A stretch of DNA of 64,000 bases from Brachypodius melanocephalos (taxonomy: Eukaryota; Chordata; Aves; Passeriformes; Pycnonotidae), in NCBI GenBank assembly GCA_013398615.1, contig VZSR01001685.1:47551657-47615656 (forward strand), in the 5' to 3' direction. A program made the translations under genes and the position numbers. Positions within the stretch are counted from its first letter, which is position 1. Every line of letters begins with the position of its first letter. Below the pieces are notes generated by a model. That model saw only the letters and a list, made by a program, of their open reading frames with translations, ran no database searches and was not told the origin of the DNA. Below are positions 10,301 through 20,420 of the stretch, one piece after another.

Positions 10301-12207
10301 AAGTTTAGTAAAAAAAGAAATTATTGTTTATTCTAGAAAAAAAAAAAAAAAAGGCAAATCTCTTTTTTTTTTCAAAATTTTACATTCAGAGTTTCAAAGG
10401 CTTGGCTTAATACTAGACTGTAGTCAAGGGATTTAGATGTGTGCTTGGGAAAGTTAACTTATTGGGGTGAAGAAAGTATGATATGATACACACAGATGCA
10501 TGAATATAAAATACATTAATACACACTGACCTTGCTAACAGAAACCATTACCAATAGGTTCAACACAGTTAATGAGGGGGTGAGGGGAGAGCTGAAGCCA
10601 CGTTTAATCCTATAATTTTGGGGAAAGCATTGCTCAGGAAGAACAGCTTGTGCTGATTTGGGTCAAGCCTCCCTCAAAAGATGAGAAACTGCAACCTTCA
10701 TCATCTCATGGGTACATGAGCCTGCTCCTGTCACAGGTGTATTGAAAGCATGTGTGGACCAGGAGGCTTTCACTGAGTAATGTGTTCTGTGAGAAAGGTT
10801 GGCAGAAAATGAAGTTAAAATGGCCAGATCCAATCCAGAGAAAACTATGGAACTAAGCTTTCAAAGAGGGAACAAAGGCTGATGCAGAAAGTTGTCAGAG
10901 GAGACACTGTATGTGGCAGACACTACTGAAGCCATTGATTTTAGGAATCTATTTTAGGAAATCTAACTTCTCCAATGGAAACTGAACCATTGCCTGTACA
11001 GATGTGTCTAGGCTCCATCCAGGTGTGCCTGCAGCTGGCAGCTGTGCAGGGGCTTCAAAGACAGGTGCCTGAAATGTTTTGAGCATCCTCAGTATCTGTT
11101 ATTGGTCCCACCAACAAGGACCTCATCTCCCCTAGGTATAAGCAGACTACAATAAAGAGAAGACTCACACATCCCTGGTTTTCCCTTTTAGGTGAAATGA
11201 GCAGTAAGGTCCTGAACTTTGGGTTAATCCAACATCCAAAGACAGGCTCCTACATCATTAAAAGCAGTGATCCCCGGCAAAAAGGATCTTGCCAAGAAAA
11301 CAAGGAGAAATGTAGGAGAAAGAATAAAGTCAGAAGAAGGGAAAAATTTTCTTTTTTCTTAACTGAGTTGGAGGACGTGTTTTAAATTTTGACCATTCTA
11401 ATTTTAAATAATGCAACTGAAACAAAGTAACCCCACAGGACCATGCTTAAAAATACACACTTACTCCTTTATCTTTTTCTGATCAGTCTTTGAGATCTGA
11501 GTAACTCAACCCACCCAGAACTGAATATGTCACTTTTCACAACCACTGCATGATGACCCCAGAGATGAGTCAGTCACTCACTGTTATGTCAGGGTATATC
11601 CTCCACAGTAGGGTGTGGGCATGGAGGATGGACATAAAAAATTTACCTGTCCAAAAGAACCCAAACACCAGGGCATCTTCTCCAGTCTGAGGGAATCTTT
11701 AACCTTTTGATGAGGGACTATGACATGAATCTGAAGCAGATTTGGTTTACCTAAATCCAAGTATCTGATGCCATTTAAGATGCCCTCGTGTATCTGAAGT
11801 AGACACCTGTAATCAGTCTTTCAGATGTGACACATAAACTACATGAAATCTGTGCCCTTCTCCAGTAGCTGAAGGTTAGGTTGGGTAAGGCAGGGCATCT
11901 GAAATGTCACCAGACCATATATTTAGGGTAGTGATTGATGTGGAATACAGGTAGTTCAAAACCCTCCTAAAGCAAGATTCTTCTCTACCAGCAAAGCTGA
12001 CTTTCCTCATCCTTCAGGAATCCTCTTTCATTTGGAAGCATGCCTATGAAGCTTTCCCGAGATTTCTATTCTACCCTTTCTTAAGCCATTCCCACCCATT
12101 TTGGCCCATGATTATTCTCTGTAAGCTGAAGAGTCATGAATGGAAATGTGCAGGTAGCTCTTTTGGTTTGATTTTCAGTGAGCTAAAGCACACCCTGAAG
12201 AAGGCCA
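7331..12207. other. Unique DNA with a few weak signals
   Basis: Nearly 5 kb without a recognised repeat. It holds a 116-codon minus-strand frame (7823-8173) whose stop overlaps an AATAAA on that strand, a POU-like motif at 7499-7510, a poly-A run (about 10336-10354) followed at once by a T run, and a 62-codon plus frame from 11197 just after a splice-acceptor-like 'ttttcccttttag'. None is convincing as a gene. Confidence 0.45.
7499..7510 (+). promoter_or_regulatory. POU octamer-like motif in a candidate conserved stretch
   Basis: ATGCAAATGCAT is a perfect octamer (ATGCAAAT) extended into a near-palindrome of the kind POU dimers bind. It is followed by TTAAT and lies in AT-rich sequence (7425-7560). 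Binding is inferred from the motif only. Confidence 0.2.
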
Positions 12208-12229
12208 TCTCTTTCTCTCTCTCTCTCTT

Positions 12230-12285
<56 letters not shown>

Positions 12286-12302
12286 CTTCTCTCTCTCTCT
12301 CC
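12208..12302 (+). repeat. TC microsatellite, about 95 bp
   Basis: A long (TC)n tract with CTTT interruptions, almost all pyrimidine on the plus strand. It produces the false serine/leucine-rich open frame at 12108-12323. Confidence 0.97.
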
Positions 12303-15300
12303 TATAACAGCTCTGTTGGCTAAATCTTTCATTTTGGCTTTTGAATTAAGTAAATAAAACTGTGTGGATGAGTCTAAATGTTGGAGTTTTTTAGTCCAAT
12401 AAGAGTGCTGTGTGCATGAGAAATTATCTCCTTTTCTAGTACAGAATTAAGCACAGAGTATTTTTAAGCTACATGTATCTAGAAAAAATATCATGTGAGA
12501 CTGAATTTCTGCTTTTCTTCACAGAGGCTCCAATGAGTATCTCCACCTATTAAGAATCAACAGTTCCCAGCTGGTTAATGGGACTGAGAGAATGTTGCAC
12601 AGTCTGTGTTGATGGGCATGATTAATTGTGGAGGGTCAGCTCAAGCACATCCTGCAACTGGCTAAAGGTGGCACTAATGCAAATTGGTCAGCTGGGAATA
12701 AACATCATTAATTCCATACGACATGGCAGATAAACAGCCTGTGGAGAGGTATGCATTTACAAACCACTGAAAGACCAACTCGTGTAGGGTTTATCCTGAG
12801 ATAGCAATAAAGGTAATCAATTTGGATTTGAAGATGTTTGCAGAGATATGATGGACCAATTGAGATGAATGGTTAAACCATGTACCTGATAGCCTGCACT
12901 GTAAGACAGTCAGTCAGCAGTAACTGGCTTTACAAAGAGCAAGGTTTGTGCTGTACACTTAGCCATCAGTAAAATTTCTGGTCCACAGAAAACAACAGGG
13001 TTTCGGAAAAACAATATAGTCAGGTGGGATTAATAGTCAACACCCCCCACCAGGTAATTAACAGGGCAAATTCCCTTATCCACCCATTCCCAGAGGTGAT
13101 GGTATGTGGAGGTACTGGGTCATTACAATTTCTAGGAAAGTTGATTTATCTGCAATTGTCCTGTTCACCCCTTCTTCTACCCTGAGCCTCCAGTTCAGAT
13201 GTAAGACAGGCTGCTTCCTTGGCGAGTATCAGTCAGAGCAATTGGACGGGTCACTGGATTCTCAGATCAGTAGGTACTCACCATATTTTCAAGTTCCCAG
13301 AAAAACCCTCAACATTTTCATGCAAAATTTATATTTTCCCTAATGCGAATTTTAGTTCTGCAAAATTAGCGTATCCTAGTAGGAAAATTCCCAACCATCT
13401 GTAGACATAAGGGCAAATTTGAGTAAAGGCAAATTAGGCTTAGGTTATCCCCCTCTGACTTACGCCTTTTTCCTGTGCACCCATACAATCTTTGAGACAC
13501 AGGCACTGAGTCATGGCTGAGATTATTAAGTACAAGTCAATTAATAAAAAATAATAGTTTCCCATGAGTAATAAGAGCTCTACAGCAGTGTGCTCATGAT
13601 AATGTAATTACTGGTGGGGTCTCTTCTTAAATTGAGATCAACCATTGGCACTTTTTGCACAGCTACATTTCTTTTGTTAACATATTTTTCTTTAAATACA
13701 AAGTAAGCCTGCTTTTTGGAGTCCTAACAAATATTTAAAATACAAATCTTCTATAACTTAAAGACTAGATAACAATCACCTGATAACTAAGCATAATCTA
13801 CAACTAAAAACTCACAGTTGGGCAAAACCTTCATACAATCAAATCTCAGATGTCATGAGCTGATGTGACTTTACATGCATTTTGCAAAGCAGCTGCCCAC
13901 TGCCTTTTGTAATGCCTCAACAGGAGCAATTCTAATGCATCATTGTGATTCACATTCACATCCTTTGGCCCTTTCCTTTCCAGCACAGTTCTGCATTAAA
14001 TCCTCATAGGTCTGAATGTGGCTTCTTTGTAGCCTGAGTATACTGAGAAGGTAGCACTTGTTAGCACAAGCAGTTTTAATTTTGATTCTTTTATTAACTG
14101 ATTGTTTTCAAACCAGATTACATGAAGCATGAGAAATCAACCTCTGTAATAAAAGACCATTGGCTCAGCTGCTTGTAAATGGAGACACTTCTACTAACTG
14201 TGTAATGAACAGAGAAGACACTGGGTGTGCAGCTCTGAAATCCCTGTTATCCTGAAAACATGTTCCCATCCAGGAACGTGCCTAGCACCTTCCTTTGGTA
14301 CTAACATAGAAACATAAAGGAAACTAGCAAATATTTCACTGGGGAGGGGAGCAATTTATCAAGTTGGCTCTATATAGCCTGGAAATTACTTGTTCCTTCT
14401 CTATCCTGAGTACTGATGATTAAGAAAAGACAAATGATGTTTCACCCGCCATAGGAAAATACTGCAGTGGTGGATAAGATAGTAAACACAGATATTCAGC
14501 TGAGTCTCCTCATCCCCCTCATCATACTAAAAATGAAAGAAGAAGGAGTTCCTTTCTGAAACCTCATATTCTTGCCTAGGTTTTCAATCAAGAGTATACA
14601 TAAGAAATTGTGTTTACTCAATTCTGATTTGGAAAATACTACATTTACCTTTTTTCTTTATTTTCCAGAGGGCTTTTCTCACTTTTTTTTTTTTAAATTT
14701 GTTTTAATTTAACTCCACTAGAAGGACTGACAATTGATTTCTAGAAGCTTTCAAGGAGAAAGGAAGGAGGAAGCCTTACTAGTCATGTCCAAGGCTGTTT
14801 TGTTTCCTGCACAAAGAGGAAGTCTGAAATATTCTGAATTCCAATAAATAGAGAAAATAAAAATATCACCTCAGCTGACTAGAGGCACAAAAAATGAGAT
14901 TCATCTTCCCTAACTATGCCTGTGGTATGAGTTTCCATCTCAGCAGAGTGTCCAGGCTCTCTTCGTGGGCAGTTTAGGGAGTGCCACACTTTTAACTGAT
15001 GTGGGAGTCTAGTTTAGGAAGTACCCTAGATTCTGCTGACAACTCTCCCCTGATTGTAAATGCAGCCCAGGTGGGTAGCTCAGATATTGATTACTGCACT
15101 GTAGACAATGACTTTAGGCAGATAAATCCCTCCCTGGAAGCCCACACTCTCCCCCATTGGCCTGTGCTTCTGGGAAAGGGGGGATGGTTCAGAACTGACC
15201 TAACAAAAATTCTTCATTTTGTAGGACTTCAAATATTTGCCTCTTGTGGAGTATATGGTATTGAGAGACGGCTGAGAGATGGTTATTTGTGACTTTGCCA

Positions 15301-15414
15301 AAGTGCTCTGCAAAAGTGCTGACCACATTTTGGATCTGAATGTTTAAGGAAGATGGAATTGGGCAGAGAGGGGAGGTGGGGTTTGGGAATGGGGTGCATA
15401 GCTGCAGGGGTTAA
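12303..15414. other. AT-rich unique DNA with candidate conserved stretches
   Basis: No recognised gene or repeat family. Two parts look less random than their surroundings: 12590-12910 (listed separately) and about 13850-14160, where TAAT-rich and 'tgatt' motifs cluster. The stretch 14970-15300 ('gggtagctcagatattgatt') resembles no family I can name, though its style suggests an old repeat. Confidence 0.4.
12590..12910. promoter_or_regulatory. Candidate conserved noncoding element
   Basis: Contains 'atgattaattgtgg', a perfect octamer ATGCAAAT at 12677-12684, 'catcattaattcc' and 'ggtaatcaatttgg', a spacing of homeodomain and POU-type sites typical of developmental enhancers. There is no open frame. 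Function is inferred from motif density alone. Confidence 0.2.
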
Positions 15415-15495
15415 AGAATCATATAATAAGAGTATCTTGAGATGGAAGGGACTCACAAGCTTCAAAGTCCAATTCCTGGAGCTTCAAGGTTGGAT
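15415..15495 (-). mobile_element. CR1 LINE 3'-tail fragment
   Basis: The plus strand reads 'agaatcatataataag', then 'gatggaagggactcacaag' and 'caaagtccaattcctgg', the reverse complement of a CR1 3' end with its tail repeat. Only about 80 bp remains, so it is extremely 5'-truncated. Confidence 0.7.
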
Positions 15496-15682
15496 TATTG
15501 TTAAAAAAAGAGAATAGAAAACATTTGGCAGGAGATGGCAGCTGAAAAGGAGAAACAGATTTTGAAACAGGATGATAGGTAAACCCAAAGAGATTGGTGG
15601 TCAAGTGAAGAACGGGAGAATTTGCTGTCTACTGAGAAATTGGGATCCATGACTCCTTGCTTGAGACTCCTCTTACTGGCAA

Positions 15683-15749
15683 AATGAATGAATGAGTGAA
15701 TGCATAAATGAATGAATGCATAAATGAATGAATGAATAAATAAATAAAA
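15683..15749 (+). repeat. Tetranucleotide (GAAT/AAAT) microsatellite
   Basis: About 16 units of AATG/AATA type, with GAGTG and GCAT variants inside. It accounts for the repetitive IHSFIH-type antisense frame here. Confidence 0.93.
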
Positions 15750-18234
15750 GTTCAGGTTTATTCTTGCTTCAATCATAACTGAAGCACCTAAGCAGAACTA
15801 TGTAGTACTGGAGAAGTAACTCCTGGAGATCCAGGAGATCCTGCAGGGGCCAGGCTGCATTTCCCAATCTATGTGGTGTATCAATGTCTGTTAATTCCCA
15901 TTTTCACTCACCAGGAATCTGTGAAACTCGTGTATGCCTCCACAGATCCCCCCTTTCTCTCCTCTCCCATTGCCACTCTTGGCATCTATTTTCTTGGATG
16001 TGGTTGATTCAAAATAAGAAACTAAAATTGTACTGTAAATTAACAATTGCAAAAGCCAGCAGCAATCACTATGGCTGTTCCCCTTTCAAAATTAAGGAGA
16101 GTTTGCCATCTAGAGGGGAAGTAAGACAAAATTCTGATCTGTGGTGGGAGCAGCTTTCGATTTGAGTACAGGCAGTTCAGTGTTACAAACTGGGCAGCAG
16201 GACAACGACAGGCTCATACCACATAAGGAAGAGAGTGAGTTGCTTCTTTCTGAGTCTGGCACAAAAAGTCATTTTCTTATCTAAATTGTGCAAGCTGAAA
16301 CAGACAGACAGTTTAATTAAGCTCAGCAGATCGATGGCATTCAAATTCAGCAGGGGAAAAACCTTGCCAGAGACAATTTTTTGAGCTAGTCTTCTCCACT
16401 AGGCATGTAGACACAGCTGAGTTGATAACCAGCAATGGGTAATTTTTTTTTCCAGTGCAACTGGAGGTTGGCCACAAATTTCTGCTGAACCCCAGAGCTT
16501 CATCCCATGAGAGTGGAAATCTTCCATTTTTATACCCAGCTTACACCAAAAATTACTTCTCTCCAGTTCAAAGATTTCCCCTGTATATTTTCTCCCTGAG
16601 AGATGTCAAAAGGTATTCTCATGGTTTCTTTTATTCTCCTGGGAAAAACATGATAGTTTTCCCTTTTTCCTTTATTTTCTTTTCCCATTTCCCATTTTGC
16701 AGTTGCTTGACTGCATTAGGATGCTCTGTTCTTGCAAGCCCTGAGCTGAGCTTCCATCCCTACAGTGGCTCTGCATTTCACTTCACTTCAAAATATTCCT
16801 GTTTCCTCAGGGAAGAAGGACTAGTTGTTCCCCAAGGCCCCCTTCCACCAGCCATTTCTGCAAACTTCTGGAGCACAGAGCTAGGAGCAGTCCCTGCTCC
16901 ATACAACACACCATGAAACATCATGGGCCCCTGCTGAGTGGGGGTCTGGGTGTTGTGATTTGGGGAGGATGCTTCAGTCAGGCTGCAAAGCACTAATAGA
17001 CACTGAGATGTTGAATAAATATTTCTTTTGTAAACTACCTGCAAATGATTAGGAACCACCACAAAGGCAAAAGACAAGGCAGAGATCTCCAAGTATTTCA
17101 TGATTTTGAGCTCTTGTTTTAGTCCATGTCAGGCATTGGTCACTGGTGTGTTGGGGATGCAGGTGTGCGCACCAGCAGAAAACCAGATCTGCCTGCAGGT
17201 TTCACATGCTTTCCTACTTATTCTACTTTTCTTCTGGTGATTTTGTCAACTTGTCTTTGCTTTCCCAGTGGCACTCAGTTCTCAACATACTCATAGGCTA
17301 CTGCAGGCATTGCTGTCATGACCTTTGCAGTTCTAATGAAACCATCTGTTGGGTCAGCTTGTCACTTTACATGCCATTCCAGGCTCTGATTCCATGAGAT
17401 CACACAGGCAAAGGAGTCACAGCCCTCACAGCGGTGCCCTCATGTGATTTTAGGAGGTGGCTAAGCTACAGAAAAAGTCCTTTTTTTCTGGATGAGACTC
17501 TAAGCTGCAGTTGTGAACGCTTGTGACCTTTGAAGTTCACAGACTGCTTTCTCTAACAAAAAAAAAAAGCTTAAGTTAGAGGTCCTGTTTCTGGGTGGAG
17601 AAATGTAAATTTTGCCTCTGTTTGCCCTTCACTTTTAAATAGCACAGTAAACTGACTTCTGAAGTGCATTCAAGGCCTCCTCTAGCTTATAAAAAGTGTC
17701 CAGGGACAACTAAATGAGATAACAATATAGATATTTAGATCTTTTCCACCCACTCCTTTTGGGCTGAGGTGCATGAGTGAATTCAGGCAGTTAATCAAGC
17801 TACTGATTGTCAGCTAAGCCACGGTAATGGTTGGTGCCTGACCATGCATGTGTCCTTAGCATAATGCAGCTGCAAAGTAAATTTTGCCAGCTTAGCTCCT
17901 AATGAAAATGGAATCCACTGTAGAGGCAGTTTAAACTAACACACTTCTCAGTGGGTCAGGCTTCAGGCATGCACATGGTTAGTTAGCAGGTTTCATATGA
18001 TGGGCATTATCAGTAACTCAATTATTCCTTATCATGTGCTCAGACCAGGGAAATTAACCATTTGGAATAGTGATGCAAGAGAGGATTGAACTGGCTGAAA
18101 CTGCTCTGCATAAAGGGCTCACACAACTTGAGTTGTTTCTATGCATAACCTTAACTAGAGATACAGAAAATTCATTGAAAGGCTTTTAAATTGAGATTGA
18201 TTTTGTCTCTAAAAATACAGACATTCAAACAGAA
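15750..18234. other. Unique DNA with one candidate conserved stretch
   Basis: No gene or repeat family recognised. A 153-codon plus frame at 16455-16916 follows a T run and has aromatic-rich low-complexity sequence; I regard it as chance. The part 17780-18080 is compact and motif-rich, with 'gttaatcaagctactgattg', 'ccacggtaatggttgg' and paired 'catgcatg' sites, and may be conserved noncoding DNA. Confidence 0.4.
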
Positions 18235-18364
18235 ATTTTGAGCGTGGTGTAGAAAGTTTGGGGTGGGATTCTTTCACCCATGTGACATAAAGAGTCAAAC
18301 TAGATAGCCAAAGTGAACTAAGTGAACTCTTCTTGACATCAAAACCTATAAAACTACGAATCCT
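18235..18364 (+). mobile_element. Ancient CR1 3' end
   Basis: 'gggattctttcacccatgtg', 'gagtcaaactagatag' and 'aaacctataaaactacgaat' follow the order of an old amniote CR1 3' end, whose consensus ends with 'gtcagactagatga', 'cccttctggcc' and 'aaaatctatgaatc'. A 9-bp duplication (AAGTGAACT twice, about 18315-18332) sits inside it. The high divergence points to an insertion much older than the ATTCTGTG-tailed copies. Confidence 0.6.
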
Positions 18365-20044
18365 TGTGGTTCAGTAAGGTATAATTCGCTGTCTATACCA
18401 ACACTCCCTTCCCATCCCCCTGGCATCTTGCCCACTGAGGCTACACGTCTGTAAGTAAAGCTGTGTGCCATGGCTCTAGGACAAATGAATGAGAAAAACT
18501 AACTGCTTAACAGAACAAAGCTAAAACACATCAGCTTCCACTCCCTGATGCACTGGTATGTGGAGTATTAAAGGCATTTGAACCACAATCCCTGTTCAAA
18601 TCAGCTCATGCATCCATTCTGGACAACAGAGCAGCATTTCAATTTCTTGCTGCTCTAGTGATTTGCTTGAAAGCAACATGTTGAAACTCTCTAAACCCAA
18701 ATTCAAGTGATATTATGTCTATCCCATCCAACCTGGCTTTGAAGAATTCCCCATGTTCAGTCCAAGGTTTCTGCACTGGAACTGTTTATGTGAGCGGCAG
18801 CTATCGTTTGTCATGAAAATACATCATAGAAAAGAGCATTTTCAGAAATTTACGCAAGGAGATTGAGAGAAAAAGTATACCTCTGTCTTGGATTTAAAGC
18901 ATTTTTTAATTGTTGTTAATATTAAACTTTACTAGGACTGTGAATTGAACTCAACTTCTGAGCCTCAGCTGGTATTTTGCAATTTTACCCTTCAGCCTAG
19001 TTTTTTTTTTAATTGAAACTTCTAGAATATACACTTTCTGTTCAGCTTTTGCAACTTCCTGCATGAATGAAATATCCCCTAACCCTGACCAGAAAACCCT
19101 TCCACATCTCTTTTAGAAATTCACTTCAGCAAATGTAACATCCTCACCAGAAGGAAACACAAGCTATAAAACATGCTGCAGCCTTCCTTTCTGTCTGGCT
19201 TGCTTCAGACTTCATTCATAAAAAAGAGAGAGAGAGAGAGAACGAGAAAAAGTGACAGTTGATTCAGAAAGTTGTACAATGTAAACACTCGTCCACAGAT
19301 GATGCATTGAGGGTTGGTGTTGCATATCTTTGGGGACAACCTATGCCTGTCTTCCACACTTGTCAAATCCTAACGGCCCTTGTTATCAGCCCACAAAAGC
19401 TTACAAATTCCTACCTGTCACTGAAATTCTTAGAAAATGAGAAACCATAACAAACTGAGAAAAAATAACTGTGATCCTTCCTATTCTGACCCCGCCTGGG
19501 TTCTCAGCCTTTTCTCGTAAACACAATCCTTACTCAGCAGAGCCATCTTATTGACACTCTCAAGACTTCTCAGACTTTTCAAAGGATGCAGATATCTGCA
19601 TTATTTTTTTTTATTTATAAACAAATTTAGAACATTCCTTATGTGTCAGAATTTTTAATTCTTTAATTATTATTGTTATTATTTCCACTTTGCAAACAGA
19701 GAAACGAGAGAAGGTTGGCCTTCCTTTTCAGCCTTGATCTGGATCAGAATTTATGTTAGGGTTTGCCAAACACACAGGCAGAACAAGGATGAAAATTTTC
19801 CACCCTTCTGGGATGGCAGAAATGTTACTTTCTCCTTAATTTTAAGGCTTTATGAGACCTTGCCCACAGCACAGTCTAGGCAGAAGCAGGACCCTTCCCA
19901 CCTTGCTAGGTCTCTTTAGGGGCATGGAGGGACGGACAGTCACCACAGCTTCTCTTCTCTGGACCTCTCTTTCCATCCCAGCTCAACCTCCATGCTCCTG
20001 TGATCGGAGATCCAGCCTCCCCAAAAATCCTTCTTGGCCCCTGC
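18365..20044. other. Unique DNA with a short GA tract
   Basis: AT-rich, with an A/GA tract at 19221-19250. No gene or repeat family recognised. GC content climbs from about 19860 toward the CpG-dense patch that follows. Confidence 0.5.
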
Positions 20045-20420
20045 CCCGGTTTCTTTCCAGCAAGCAGCGGGCTTTGCACTGCACCGGGTCTCTGGAAGCG
20101 AGTGAGCACTGAGCCCGTGGGTGCTGCTGGTGGCTGTGCCGAGGCTCTCCCGCTGCTGCCCGGCCGTATCCGTGCCCAGCGCGGGTGGCCCGGCAGCTCC
20201 GAATGGAAAGGCACGCCTGGCACCGGGGACACGAGCGGAGCTGTGGAAAAGCTTTCCCACAGCCTTGGAGCTGGCTCTGAATGGGCTGCGTGTCAGCAGG
20301 CGGCAGGAATGCGGGGAATGTTCGACTGCAGGGCAGTCCACTTTGTGGGATTAAGGCACATGACTCCCAGACAAGAGCGATAGCCATAGCCGCCCTGAAG
20401 GCCAAACCCCCCCGGAGAGC
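20045..20420. promoter_or_regulatory. CpG-dense GC-rich patch (CpG-island-like)
   Basis: About 375 bp carry roughly 25 CpG dinucleotides by my count, while the surrounding DNA is AT-rich and nearly CpG-free. Densest is 20095-20260, with 'cgctgctgcccggccgtatc' and 'cagcgcgggtggcccggc'. Such patches in vertebrates usually mark unmethylated promoters or first exons, so an unannotated transcript start, perhaps of a long noncoding RNA, is possible. Open frames of 77-150 codons cross it on both strands, as GC-rich DNA allows by chance, and none resembles a known protein. I see no TATA box or clear splice donor. A GC-rich repeat remnant is the alternative. Confidence 0.4.

Noticed and set aside
11191..11385. 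Splice-acceptor-like pyrimidine tract before a 62-codon frame
   Set aside because: The frame runs into a stop without a donor and the protein is low-complexity, lysine/arginine-rich; acceptor-like tracts are common.
15501..15776. Minus frame with IHSFIH-type repeats
   Set aside because: Translation of the tetranucleotide microsatellite.
16455..16916. 153-codon plus frame
   Set aside because: Aromatic-rich chance frame in T-rich DNA; no conserved motif, no splice borders.
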